NCBI GenBank assembly: GCA_041641375.1 | Contig: JBEPYM010000003.1 | Span: 1 to 64,000, forward strand | Source of the DNA: Paenibacillus_AK sp041641375 | Lineage (GTDB): Bacteria > Bacillota > Bacilli > Paenibacillales > YIM-B00363 | Direction: 5' to 3' | Length of the DNA stretch: 64,000 nucleotides | Part shown: positions 1-9,126 of the stretch, piece by piece | Position numbering within the stretch: position 1 is the first letter of the stretch | Layout of the letters: every line of letters starts with the position of its first letter | Made by a program: the position numbers and the translations under genes | Notes under the pieces: model-generated | What the model saw: only the letters and a program-made list of their open reading frames with translations | The model's database searches: none | Told to the model about the DNA's origin: nothing

Positions 1-176
1 TCGCTATACCGAAGAACCCGAAGGCTCAATCTTTACAACTGGTTTGCCTTCCGATAACCGAAGTCATCTTCCGACGTTTTGTTCATTTTCTTACGCTCAA
101 TGTTCAGTTTTCAAAGAACAATTTGTGTTGCTGTTGTGAAGCTTTTTTTGTTTTCCGCGCTAACGGCGACTTTTAT
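1..176 (-). other. rRNA operon leader (transcribed leader upstream of 16S, off the left edge)
   Basis: Read on the minus strand, about 90-130 contains the TTCTTTGAAAACTGAAC element that recurs in Bacillota rRNA operon leaders and 16S-23S spacers, where it helps form the processing stalk and antitermination region. It lies downstream of two tandem promoters and upstream of the window edge, so the 16S gene probably starts just outside. No rRNA gene body is visible. An internal spacer is the alternative, but the upstream protein gene and promoters favour a leader. Confidence 0.7.
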
Positions 177-206
177 AATATATCACAGTTCGTACCACCA
201 AGTCAA
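177..206 (-). promoter_or_regulatory. rrn promoter P2
   Basis: Minus-strand TTGACT (201-206) and TATATT (177-182) are separated by 18 bp. The sequence closely resembles the second promoter about 110 bp upstream (shared GTTGAC and CTGTGAT.. blocks), as in tandem rRNA operon promoters. Confidence 0.65.
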
Positions 207-285
207 CAACTTTTTTCAATTCAATTTGTTGTCGCTTGTCGTTTCACTGCTTCCGCATCGCACTTCTTTTTCAGCGGCGAGATAT

Positions 286-315
286 AATTTATCACAGAAC
301 GACATCTCTCGTCAA
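286..315 (-). promoter_or_regulatory. rrn promoter P1
   Basis: Minus-strand TTGACG (310-315) and TAAATT (286-291) are separated by 18 bp, tandem with the promoter at 177-206 and followed by the same TATAT-rich discriminator. Confidence 0.6.
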
Positions 316-447
316 CAACTAATTCGACATTAATAATAATCATCTATTCGAACAGAAAAGAGAGGAAAAGCCCCGCTTCGGCTATCCCTCCCAATTATCC
401 TAGCATTATAAAAACACACGCATGCTTCCGCCAAGCTCTGCATTTGA

Positions 448-1335
448 TTAGCTAACAGCTGATGTATACCGAAGCTCCAATAATCCCGTAATTCGCTGAT
501 GGGCTGGCACCGCGATTTCACAAATATACCCTCTCTTGACTAGCTTGTGCAGAAGTACCGAGATGTCCAGCGACAACCCCGACAAACTCGGATGCTGCTG
601 CAACTCAGCCGGCGTCCAGGCTTCAGTACGACTTTCTACTAAATGAATAAGCAGAGAGCACGACGATTTCATTTTGTTCAACACAGAGAACTCGCAAGCC
701 AGCAACACAAGCTGGACACGCTGCTCTAACGTCTCCGTGCTCGTCGTTAATTCTTCGAATAATTTATATACACCAGGGTTGACCCTGAGCATCTGCTCCC
801 AAACGGTAAGCTCCGGATGCATCCCCTGTTCTACTAATAGAATATGCGCCCAATAGTGTAAGGAAGACAACACATTAGAATAGGCGTCTAATATCTGACC
901 TTCTCTAATGTCTTGCTTCGCTTGCAAATACGTACATACAAAGCGCGAGAATTCACTCAGCAGCTTCTGCTCACGCAAGAGAGGTGACCATTCAAGCAAC
1001 CGATTGCTCAGATTCCTTAAATAATGGTCTTGATCTAAAATTATTTCGCCTTGAACGAGCCAATGAACGACATTATGATTGTCACCGCTCACAATCCAGC
1101 TTTCCAGCGTTTCTGGAGTTACCCTTCGCACTTGGACTCGAGCATCCTCCCACATGATGTGCTCAATATCCATTTCATTCATCACTGTATCCACCACAAC
1201 TAGAGCCAAACGATCCATTCCATCAATTAACGGCTGATAGGCATACGGGTTCGCAACTAGAAGAAGACTGATGACCTCTTCTTCTTGACCAAATAACTCT
1301 GAATAGAATGATTCTCTTTTGTTCAGCGGAACCAT
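448..1335 (-). CDS. ygxA: YgxA-like nucleotidyltransferase-fold protein
   Basis: A protein of about 295 aa that I read as the YgxA family (nucleotidyltransferase-like fold, function unknown), mainly from its N-terminal region with ELFGQEEEVISLLL followed by an LALVVVDT strand, and from position: in Bacillus ygxA lies beside ygzB and perR near an rRNA operon, as here. The frame is open upstream to 1398, but I choose ATG 1335 because AAAGGGAG sits 8 nt before it. Divergent from ygzB. No enzymatic role can be shown from sequence. Confidence 0.65.
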   Translation of the reverse strand: MVPLNKRESFYSELFGQEEEVISLLLVANPYAYQPLIDGMDRLALVVVDTVMNEMDIEHIMWEDARVQVRRVTPETLESWIVSGDNHNVVHWLVQGEIILDQDHYLRNLSNRLLEWSPLLREQKLLSEFSRFVCTYLQAKQDIREGQILDAYSNVLSSLHYWAHILLVEQGMHPELTVWEQMLRVNPGVYKLFEELTTSTETLEQRVQLVLLACEFSVLNKMKSSCSLLIHLVESRTEAWTPAELQQHPSLSGLSLDISVLLHKLVKRGYICEIAVPAHQRITGLLELRYTSAVS

Positions 1336-1536
1336 GGTTCGCTCTCCCTTTGGAGCGCCCAGACTTTGAGGGATTGAAGTCAGGTGGTCTGTGCGCAAAA
1401 TGTAAGCTATAATTAATGTATGAATATGGTCTAGTTCTACAATATCCCCCCAAATTCCTGCTTAATGAGCAAGAGCGGGGCAAATCAACCTCTGGAACGG
1501 CCTGTTAAAAGTGTTTTAAGGATGGGAGATAACAAG

Positions 1537-1908
1537 ATGAAATGGAAAGCCAGTAAAATATCGACGATGCGCACTTGGGGACTTCTTCTCGTGTTAGTCG
1601 GTATGGGAATTATGATATTCGGAACCAGCGGTATTCTTTTATTCGGGGAAGTCGGGAAAATCATCGCAGCCGTCTTCATGGTATTCGGTATCATCGCCTG
1701 CTTCGTGAGCATGGGTATTTATTTCTGGGTCGGCATGCTGTCTACCAGCGCTCCTGTAATAGAATGCCCGGAATGTAATAAAAGAACGAAGATGCTTGGA
1801 ACGACGGATCGTTGCATGTACTGTCACACTATTCTGACTTTAGACCCAACTAAGGCGACTGAGCAAATACCGTTAGATAAAAGAGAAGAAACAACTATTC
1901 AACCCTAA
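1537..1908 (+). CDS. ygzB: YgzB family (UPF0295) membrane protein with zinc ribbon
   Basis: A 123-aa protein with two hydrophobic segments (about residues 10-30 and 40-65), then a CPEC...CMYC zinc-ribbon-like pair of cysteine motifs, the YgzB/DUF2614 layout. The start at 1537 is preferred over upstream in-frame codons because GGGAG precedes it at good spacing and the family is about 115-125 aa. Function unknown. In Bacillus it neighbours perR and ygxA, which matches this order with a GH18 gene inserted between. Confidence 0.85.
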   Translation: MKWKASKISTMRTWGLLLVLVGMGIMIFGTSGILLFGEVGKIIAAVFMVFGIIACFVSMGIYFWVGMLSTSAPVIECPECNKRTKMLGTTDRCMYCHTILTLDPTKATEQIPLDKREETTIQP

Positions 1909-1926
1909 TCTTAATGCTAATGATAG

Positions 1927-1980
1927 AAAAAACTCCGGAGATACTGACTAAATCACGTCAATGCTCCAGAGTTTTTTATT
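1927..1980 (+). terminator. Bidirectional terminator between ygzB and the GH18 gene
   Basis: The hairpin AAAAAACTCcGGAG / CTCCaGAGTTTTTT has T runs on both strands and lies between convergent genes. Confidence 0.8.
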
Positions 1981-1995
1981 TAGACTATTTTTCTA

Positions 1996-3777
1996 TTATG
2001 GACGACTTTGCAGCGCATGATCCAATACACTCCAGATTTCTGTTGACTCGAATCCCCGGCGCCAAGAAGCGACTCCTGCAAGGTTATATTTTTTGGCCAA
2101 TTCAGCACGGGCTTTAATCGACGCAGCATCCTCAATCCATATTTTCTTCAGTGCATTTCCTTCTTTATATTCTACATATTGCTGTCCTGTATTCGCTGAG
2201 AACACTGGCTTAAGCTTCTTTTCTTTGATGAGCTTCTGTACGGTATCCATCCCAACGGATTTCGAAGAAACTTTAATGCCGTCTTTCCCGTTCGGTTCCT
2301 CCGTCCATATGCGCGAATAATAAGGGATGCCCAAAATCAGCTTACTTGCCGGAACTCCATCTTCCTCCAGAATTCGTTTAATTGAATTCTCTGACCATGA
2401 AAGCGAGGATACAGATCCCGAAACCGGGCTCGCTGCCCAATGCTCGTCATACGCCATCACCATCATGAAATCAACGATCGACCCCAAACGTTGCCTGTCT
2501 AGAAACAGCGACCACATTTCGCTATTAGACTTTGGTGTTACATCTATAGATACAACCAAATTCTGTTCATGCATTAGCGGTGTCATCTCTCTCATGAACT
2601 GAACGAGATTTTCCTTATCCTTCGTATACACATTCTCAAAATCGATATTGATTCCTTGGAGCTTAAAGGTCTTGGCATATGCAAGAAGCTGCTGAATCAT
2701 CAATGCCCGCGTCTCATAGGAAGCCAATGCCGTTTGTGTGCGATCCGGTTCAAATCCGTTGCTGAACAAGCCCCATACTTGAATTCCTTTAGAGCGCGCC
2801 CATGAAGAGTAACTTGCATCGGCTTTGCTGCGAATATTGCCTTTTTCATCAATCAACTCAAACCAGGTCGGGCTAACAACGTTAACGCCTTGCAGGTCAC
2901 CAATTTTATTCGTATCCGGGTTAGCGGAGTACACAGCTTCCCAGGTTAGATTAATTCGTTTCCCCGTTCCTTTCCAGGCGACAAATGGTTGTTCCTCTGT
3001 CTGATTCTCGGAAAACTTCTCCACAGCTAGTAAAGTTACGCTTCCTTTGGGGACATATCCTAGGTTGCCAGATTTAGATTGAGCTTTGTACCAACCTTCC
3101 TCCTCGCCCCAAACCCGCAGGTCCGTTTCCGCTATCAAATGCTCTACAATCGCAAAGGATTTATCGGGTCCACTCCGAAGTTCGACACCATCCTCGTCTG
3201 CCTCTGGTACACCCGCATGTGATATCGCATCACCAGGCATAAAAAGAGTAACAATCCCAGATGCCTGTCCGACCTCCACCTTCACTCCGAACAGCTCGGT
3301 AAGCGGTGCAAGCGGCAAAAAGAGCTGATCATCCACTTTCTCTGCTGCAAAACGCATAGCAAACGGTTTGCGGTTTAATATGGCATCCAATGCACCCGTT
3401 TTGAAATGGAGCACCTTAGTATCCGTCGTCAAAACAATAGATTCAGTCTGCTCCTCATAGTGGATACCTTCACCTATTAGCTGGACGGCCACCGTTATCG
3501 GGATCAGCAATCCTTCTTTCGTTCCTTTCGCAAAAGCATTCGTCCATTTGCCCTCCACCATAATAGGATTAGGCTTCGCTGTATAGTCAGGTTTAATATA
3601 GGATGTATTCGGAGCATTCACTGCCTTCCACCAAACAACGGCTACCGCAGCTATAACAAAAAGCATTAAAAAAAAGATCCACGGTCCCCAGCAATTCCGA
3701 GATCGCCTAGATCCGGTAACTACATCGGTGTTCACTTTCTTCCACTCTCCATTTCTGTTTATCTGGATGCAGGGCAT
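1996..3777 (-). CDS. Membrane-anchored GH18 glycoside hydrolase with SH3 domain
   Basis: About 593 aa. There is a short cytoplasmic N-terminus, one transmembrane segment near residues 30-50, a stalk related to copper-amine-oxidase N-terminal/Stalk repeats (about 75-180), an SH3-like domain (about 195-255), then a GH18 catalytic barrel (about 270-590). The GH18 motif reads GINIDFE, with D-x-D-x-E intact, so a chitinase or N-acetylglucosaminidase-type active site is probably functional. Role inferred: extracellular cell-wall or spore-cortex glycan hydrolysis. The start is uncertain: ATG 3777 is close to AGGTGG, and GTG 3735 has a GGAGAG further off. Confidence 0.85.
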   Translation of the reverse strand: MPCIQINRNGEWKKVNTDVVTGSRRSRNCWGPWIFFLMLFVIAAVAVVWWKAVNAPNTSYIKPDYTAKPNPIMVEGKWTNAFAKGTKEGLLIPITVAVQLIGEGIHYEEQTESIVLTTDTKVLHFKTGALDAILNRKPFAMRFAAEKVDDQLFLPLAPLTELFGVKVEVGQASGIVTLFMPGDAISHAGVPEADEDGVELRSGPDKSFAIVEHLIAETDLRVWGEEEGWYKAQSKSGNLGYVPKGSVTLLAVEKFSENQTEEQPFVAWKGTGKRINLTWEAVYSANPDTNKIGDLQGVNVVSPTWFELIDEKGNIRSKADASYSSWARSKGIQVWGLFSNGFEPDRTQTALASYETRALMIQQLLAYAKTFKLQGINIDFENVYTKDKENLVQFMREMTPLMHEQNLVVSIDVTPKSNSEMWSLFLDRQRLGSIVDFMMVMAYDEHWAASPVSGSVSSLSWSENSIKRILEEDGVPASKLILGIPYYSRIWTEEPNGKDGIKVSSKSVGMDTVQKLIKEKKLKPVFSANTGQQYVEYKEGNALKKIWIEDAASIKARAELAKKYNLAGVASWRRGFESTEIWSVLDHALQSRP

Positions 3778-3888
3778 GTCCACCTAAAAAACGATCCATC
3801 TACCCAGAAAGTTGCTAAAGGCTGAAATGTACTAAACAAAAAAACGCGCTTAGGCCATTAACCCACGCGCGCTATAAATAAAGGATAA

Positions 3889-4320
3889 TTAAGAGTGCAT
3901 GACTTTGCATGTTGGACAGAGACCGTGAATTTCCGTACGATGGCCAAAGACGCTAAAGCCTGTAGCCTCTGCTGCTGCTTGTTCAATCTCTCTCGCTGGC
4001 GGATGATGGAAATCAACCATCGTCCCGCAATTCGTACAAATCGCATGATAATGATCTGACATATCTGCATCGAAACGACTAGAGTCATCTCCATAGGTCA
4101 GCTCGCGAACAAGATTCGCTTCTGCGAACACCTTCAGGTTATTGTAAACGGTAGCAACGCTTAAGCTCGGATACTGAGGCGAAAGAGCGCGAAAAATATC
4201 ATCTGCAGTTGGATGCTTACACGATCCCATAAGATAACGAAGTATAGCGTGCCGTTGCGGAGTCATCCGGACACCACCGGACTTGAGATGGTCCACGGCA
4301 TGTTCGACCCTGGAGTCCAT
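3889..4320 (-). CDS. perR: Peroxide-responsive repressor PerR (Fur family)
   Basis: 143 aa, the usual PerR length. A winged-helix domain (TPQRHAILRYL, SVATVYNNLKVF) precedes a dimerisation domain. All expected ligands are present by alignment with Bacillus PerR: regulatory metal H36, D84, H90, H92, D103 and structural zinc C95, C98, C135, C138. PerR senses peroxide by metal-catalysed histidine oxidation and represses catalase, ahp and iron-storage genes. Its neighbours ygzB and ygxA match the Bacillus context, which supports PerR over Fur or Zur. Confidence 0.93.
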   Translation of the reverse strand: MDSRVEHAVDHLKSGGVRMTPQRHAILRYLMGSCKHPTADDIFRALSPQYPSLSVATVYNNLKVFAEANLVRELTYGDDSSRFDADMSDHYHAICTNCGTMVDFHHPPAREIEQAAAEATGFSVFGHRTEIHGLCPTCKVMHS

Positions 4321-4433
4321 GCTCTCACAGCCTTTCGATTAACGTCTGCACAAAAAAGGTATAACTTTATTTTACGTTTGGTCTCCGAGCATTGTCAATG
4401 GAAGATCCAACCCCCGTCTGCTCATTGGACTCT

Positions 4434-5084
4434 CTATTCACTTTTACGATGCTGTCCACGCCGCTCCCAGAACCATAGTCCAACGCCAGCTCCGATAAGG
4501 ACTATCGCACCTATCATAGAGCCGATTGAATCAAACAGCCAATGGGTCCAATTGATATCCGCCATCATTAGAATGACGACTCCAGCGGAAGCAAGAAATA
4601 GGATGCCGATCGGTGGAACTCCGCGAGAAAAGCTTTCTTCCAAGGAAGGCTTCGACAAATAACTCATGTGCGAATTCATTGCCGGGGGTACATGACGGTC
4701 GTTCACGTTATCCGTGCTTTGAAGAGCATCGAACAAATTATAGAAGTAAATAATAGGCATCAGTAAGCTTAACAATACGATAGATAACACATTATTTCCT
4801 TCAATTGAAACATAAACAATGGCTGTGATGTCCAACATTACCAGAAGCATAAGCACAATACCTTTTACCATTAACCCTAAATACATATGCCCAATTCCCG
4901 GAATTAAAAACGCTAATAAGCCGGCTAACCACTTGCTTTTTTTTCGTACGGGGGACTGCACCTCATGCGGATAATTCGGGGCTGCTCTATAGCTTGGCCG
5001 CGGATCTTGACCCTCTTCGGCAGCGTCTGGATTTGGTGGAAGAGGATATTCTTTGGCGTTACTCCAATCTCCCGATTCTTTCAT
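4434..5084 (-). CDS. TM2-domain-like multi-pass membrane protein
   Basis: 216 aa with a proline-rich acidic N-terminus, then a TM2-like block (LIPGIGHMYLGLMVKGI) and at least four hydrophobic segments, ending with a basic tail. ATG 5084 is chosen over the upstream codon because GGAGAG lies 6 nt before it. Membrane protein of unknown function. It stands alone between perR and the GNAT gene. Confidence 0.7.
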   Translation of the reverse strand: MKESGDWSNAKEYPLPPNPDAAEEGQDPRPSYRAAPNYPHEVQSPVRKKSKWLAGLLAFLIPGIGHMYLGLMVKGIVLMLLVMLDITAIVYVSIEGNNVLSIVLLSLLMPIIYFYNLFDALQSTDNVNDRHVPPAMNSHMSYLSKPSLEESFSRGVPPIGILFLASAGVVILMMADINWTHWLFDSIGSMIGAIVLIGAGVGLWFWERRGQHRKSE

Positions 5085-5206
5085 AATCAACTCTCCTGCC
5101 CGGTTCATCTCATTGTTTTCATAATTGTATCACGCTGGAAATCGATGCAACAACGGTTCCCGGTCGGGGACAAAACCTAGGCTGAGGTCTGAGTTGACAT
5201 GTAAAG

Positions 5207-5677
5207 CTAACCGCTAAAGGGAGGCCGTTGAAGGCGCAGCATAGTGATTTCCGGTACCGGCTGGAAGGTATCGAGGTGAACAAAGCCAAATCTCTTATAT
5301 AAGGCGATTGCGGGCTGGTTTCGAACTTCAGCCGTGACTAATGCTGTGCTGTTCTTAGGTAATTCAGTTAAAAAGTGCTCGACCAATAGGCTGCCGATGC
5401 CTCGACGCAAAAATTCAGGATGAACCATAAGCCGGCAGAGTGTATAATAGCCCTCCCGTTCCTTCTCCCAGGAAATGACCCCCGCAAGCTCCCTTTCGGA
5501 GCTCCGATATCCCCAGAAGGTTTCTCCGCACGCCTGAAGGGATTCGATTGTGTCTAGCAATGGCGGTAACTTAGCTACACCGATCAAAGCCGCTTCCAAT
5601 CTATAAGCCGGATGCTGTACTGCCCACACTTCCTCAGCTGCCTCCGGATCCGTAATATCTAATGGAGTTATACCCAT
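5207..5677 (-). CDS. GNAT family N-acetyltransferase
   Basis: 156 aa from ATG 5677, which follows GGGGGGAG. It shows the GNAT acetyl-CoA loop as RRGIGSLL within LMVHPEFLRRGIGSLLVEHFL, followed by the usual AxxLYKRFGF motif (AIALYKRFGFV). The substrate cannot be inferred. It sits directly downstream of gatB on the same strand and may be the last gene of that operon. Confidence 0.88.
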   Translation of the reverse strand: MGITPLDITDPEAAEEVWAVQHPAYRLEAALIGVAKLPPLLDTIESLQACGETFWGYRSSERELAGVISWEKEREGYYTLCRLMVHPEFLRRGIGSLLVEHFLTELPKNSTALVTAEVRNQPAIALYKRFGFVHLDTFQPVPEITMLRLQRPPFSG

Positions 5678-5754
5678 ACAATCTCCCCCCAAACGGCATT
5701 CGCAGAACAAAACGACAAACCCGCCCATTAGCAGATTTGCCGTTTTTTTATTCT

Positions 5755-7197
5755 TTATGCATTCAACCGAGCTGTCAGGATCGTGTTAACAAGACCAGGA
5801 TTCGCTTTCCCTTTTGTTTCCTTCATGACTTGACCGACAAGGAAGCCTATCGCCTTATCTTTGCCATTCCGGAAATCCTCGACGGATTGCGGATTAGCTG
5901 CAATAACCGAATCGACGATAGCTAGTATTGCACTCTCATCGCTAATTTGCACCAAGCCTTGCTCTTCGACGATTTGCTGAGGCGATTTACCTGTCTCAAG
6001 AAGACCCTTGAAGACGGTTTTTGCGATTTTGGAGCTGATCGTACCCTTCTCTATAAGCTGGATCATCTCACCTAAGCCTTGGCCTGTAATTTTAACATCA
6101 TCAAGCTCCAAGTTATTCGCATTCAAGTACCCGAGCAGCTCGCCCATAATCCAGTTCGCAGATGCCTTGGCATCGCTTGTATATTTAAGACTGTCCTCGA
6201 AGAAATTTGCCAGCTTCATTGAGGAAGTCAAAACTCCAGCATCATATGAAGATAAGCCGTATTGCTGAATATAACGTGATTGGCGAGCATCGGGAAGCTC
6301 AGGAATAGAAGACTGCACTCGGACTTTCCACTCTGCGTCAATGTGTAGGCGAACCAAGTCCGGGTCTGGGAAATATCGATAGTCATGTGCTTCTTCTTTG
6401 CTGCGCATGCTAATCGTTTTGCCTTGTCCTTCATCCCAACGACGTGTTTCTTGAACAACGATACCGCCAGAATCCAGAACCTCAGCTTGACGCAGCTCTT
6501 CATACTCCAAGCCGCGTTGTACACCTCGGAAGGAATTCATGTTCTTCAGCTCGGCACGGGTTCCGAACTTCTCCTGTCCGTATGGACGTATGCTGATGTT
6601 GGCATCGCAGCGAAGACTGCCTTCCTCCATTTTCACGTCGGAAACATCACAGTATTGCATAATCGCTCTCAGCTTCTCCAAATAAGCTTTCGCTTCCTCA
6701 GGAGAACGAATATCAGGCTCCGATACGATCTCAACGAGCGGAGTCCCAACTCGATTAAAGTCAGCAAGAGAACCGAAGCCGCCGTCGATATGGGTTAATT
6801 TACCGGCATCCTCTTCTAGATGGAGACGAGTAATCCCAATACGTTTCGTTTTGCCGTTTACTTCAATGTCGATCCAGCCATTCTCACCGATCGGCTGATC
6901 GAACTGTGAGATCTGATAGGCTTTGGGTGAATCGGGATAGAAATAATTCTTACGGTCGAATTTACACCATTCTGCAATCTCACAATTAATCGCCATTGCC
7001 GCTTTCATTGCATATTCTACTGCTTGGCGGTTTAATACCGGCAGAACGCCGGGATGGCCTAGGCATACCGGGCAGGTGTGGGTATTGGGCGGTGCTCCGA
7101 AGGATGTCGAGCACCCGCAGAAAATCTTGGATTTAGTATGCAGCTCGACGTGCACTTCCAGCCCGACGACTGTTTCGTATTTGTTAGAAATAGACAT
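5755..7197 (-). CDS. gatB: Aspartyl/glutamyl-tRNA amidotransferase subunit B
   Basis: 480 aa, normal for GatB. The N-terminal signature ETVVGLEVHVELHTKSKIFC, the zinc site CGCS...CPVCLGHPG, the KFDRKNYFYPDSPKAYQISQ region and the C-terminal YqeY-like tail are all present. It phosphorylates and amidates Glu-tRNA(Gln) or Asp-tRNA(Asn) with ammonia supplied by GatA. Last of the gatCAB genes. Confidence 0.97.
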   Translation of the reverse strand: MSISNKYETVVGLEVHVELHTKSKIFCGCSTSFGAPPNTHTCPVCLGHPGVLPVLNRQAVEYAMKAAMAINCEIAEWCKFDRKNYFYPDSPKAYQISQFDQPIGENGWIDIEVNGKTKRIGITRLHLEEDAGKLTHIDGGFGSLADFNRVGTPLVEIVSEPDIRSPEEAKAYLEKLRAIMQYCDVSDVKMEEGSLRCDANISIRPYGQEKFGTRAELKNMNSFRGVQRGLEYEELRQAEVLDSGGIVVQETRRWDEGQGKTISMRSKEEAHDYRYFPDPDLVRLHIDAEWKVRVQSSIPELPDARQSRYIQQYGLSSYDAGVLTSSMKLANFFEDSLKYTSDAKASANWIMGELLGYLNANNLELDDVKITGQGLGEMIQLIEKGTISSKIAKTVFKGLLETGKSPQQIVEEQGLVQISDESAILAIVDSVIAANPQSVEDFRNGKDKAIGFLVGQVMKETKGKANPGLVNTILTARLNA

Positions 7198-7209
7198 GTT
7201 GGGCTCCTC

Positions 7210-8670
7210 CTAAGACAGTGCCGGACGTAAGCTATGATGCCCGGTCTGGCTTTCAAATGCGTGCGCGGCTCTAAGTACGGTCTGCTCATCGAATGGTTTG
7301 CCGATGATTTGCAGACCTACAGGTAAGCCGTCAGCGATACCGCAAGGCACGCTTATTGCCGGCACACCCGCTAAACTAATGGGAATTGTACAAATATCAT
7401 TCAAATACATTGTAAGAGGATCTCCAACCTGATCGCCCAATTTGAAGGCTGCCGTCGGTGCGGTAGGTCCGATAATAAGATCAAATTTCTCGAATACTTG
7501 ATCAAAATCACGCTTGATAAGCGTACGAACCTGCTGAGCCTTCTTATAATAAGCGTCATAATAACCAGAACTGAGTGCGTAGGTTCCAAGCATAATTCGG
7601 CGTTTTACCTCCGGCCCGAAGCCTTCACTGCGTGAACGGCGATAAAGATCGAGCAGGTTGGATGGGTTGTCGGCACGAACGCCATAACGCACACCATCAA
7701 AACGCGCTAAATTGGAGGATGCTTCGGAGGAAGCTAACAAATAATAAGTCGCAACGGCGTATTCAGTGTGCGGAAGCGATACTTCTTCCCAAACAGCGCC
7801 CATCGATTCGAATTCCTTTAACGCTTCAAGCACACGCTCTTTAACTTGCGGGTCGATTCCTTCACCTAAATATTCCTTCGGAACTCCGATTCGCAAACCT
7901 TTGACATCACCCGTCAGGGCAGCAAGATAATCAGGAATTCCAACGTTAGCGGATGTCGAATCTCTCTCATCGTGACCCGCAATAGCTTGCAGTACGTATG
8001 CAGAATCTTCCACATTTTTAGTGATGGGACCGATCTGATCAAGGGACGAAGCGAATGCCACTAATCCGAAACGAGAAACTAGTCCATACGTTGGTTTCAA
8101 GCCCACCACTCCACAGTAAGCAGCTGGCTGGCGAATGGAACCGCCTGTATCGGAACCAAGCGTGAAATAAACCTGTCCTGCCGCAACCGCTGCAGCGGCT
8201 CCACCGCTGGACCCGCCAGGTACACGCTCAAGATCCCACGGATTGTGCACAGGATGGTATGCGGAGTTCTCATTAGAGCCTCCCATAGCAAACTCATCCA
8301 TATTCAGCTTACCTATCGTTACTGCTTGCGCTGCACGAAGCTTTGTTACCACGTTTGCATCGTAAATGGGATCATGGTTTTCCAAAAATCGGCTTCCGCA
8401 GGTCGTACGAAGTCCTTCGGTAACGATATTGTCTTTGATTCCAGCTGGAATACCGAACAGAAGGCCTTTCTCTCCGCCTGCAGACAATTGAGCGTCCAAA
8501 GCCGCAGCTTCCTTACGCGCACCCGCTTCGTTAAGAGCAAGGAAAGCACCAATCTTATCATCCGTATCGGAAATCCGTTTAATGGAGTGCTCTACGAGCT
8601 CGGAAACGGATAATTGTTTATTATGAAGACGGTTATGTAATTCGGACAAACGTAAATCGAACACCGACAT
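7210..8670 (-). CDS. gatA: Glutamyl-tRNA amidotransferase subunit A (amidase)
   Basis: 486 aa from ATG 8670, placed 6 nt after GAGGAGG. The longer frame would overlap gatC and is rejected. The amidase signature is complete: GIPAGIKDNI (catalytic Lys), PGGSSGGAAAAVAAG (cis-Ser) and GSDTGGSIRQPAAYCG (nucleophilic Ser). It hydrolyses glutamine and channels ammonia to GatB. Between gatC and gatB in one operon. Confidence 0.97.
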   Translation of the reverse strand: MSVFDLRLSELHNRLHNKQLSVSELVEHSIKRISDTDDKIGAFLALNEAGARKEAAALDAQLSAGGEKGLLFGIPAGIKDNIVTEGLRTTCGSRFLENHDPIYDANVVTKLRAAQAVTIGKLNMDEFAMGGSNENSAYHPVHNPWDLERVPGGSSGGAAAAVAAGQVYFTLGSDTGGSIRQPAAYCGVVGLKPTYGLVSRFGLVAFASSLDQIGPITKNVEDSAYVLQAIAGHDERDSTSANVGIPDYLAALTGDVKGLRIGVPKEYLGEGIDPQVKERVLEALKEFESMGAVWEEVSLPHTEYAVATYYLLASSEASSNLARFDGVRYGVRADNPSNLLDLYRRSRSEGFGPEVKRRIMLGTYALSSGYYDAYYKKAQQVRTLIKRDFDQVFEKFDLIIGPTAPTAAFKLGDQVGDPLTMYLNDICTIPISLAGVPAISVPCGIADGLPVGLQIIGKPFDEQTVLRAAHAFESQTGHHSLRPALS

Positions 8671-8689
8671 GCTTGTTTTCCTCCTCTTT

Positions 8690-8977
8690 CTATTCCAGTA
8701 CCGGCGGTACCTTAAATTGACCGTCCTCATCCTCTGGGGCGTTGAGAAGTACTTTCTCAATCGGCCAGGAAGGCCTAACCTTATCTTCTCTCATGACATT
8801 CGCCAGCGGAAGCACATGGCTTGTCGGTTCAATTCCAGTTGTATCTAACCCGTTCAACTTCTCTGCATATTTAAGGATAGCGTTTAACTGTCCAGCAAAT
8901 TGTTCCTTCTCTGACTCGGAAAGCTCAAGACGCGCTAAATTCGCAACATGCTCCACATCTTTTTTCGTAATGCTCAT
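8690..8977 (-). CDS. gatC: Glutamyl-tRNA amidotransferase subunit C
   Basis: 95 aa with the typical GatC start (DVEHVANLARLELSE) and the LRxD region near the C-terminus. GatC wraps around GatA and stabilises the GatAB complex. First gene of gatC-gatA-gatB, only 19 bp before the gatA start. Confidence 0.95.
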   Translation of the reverse strand: MSITKKDVEHVANLARLELSESEKEQFAGQLNAILKYAEKLNGLDTTGIEPTSHVLPLANVMREDKVRPSWPIEKVLLNAPEDEDGQFKVPPVLE

Positions 8978-9126
8978 ACTCTTATAAACCTCCCTAAATC
9001 GCCATTTCCACTCATTCTTTTTATTATATCGGACATACTAAGGGAACTCAATCATTCAGTCGTGCTTCGACATTGAAGATGTTGGGTAATGAAGATTAGC
9101 AAGTATGCCGGCAAGGAGGGAATTGC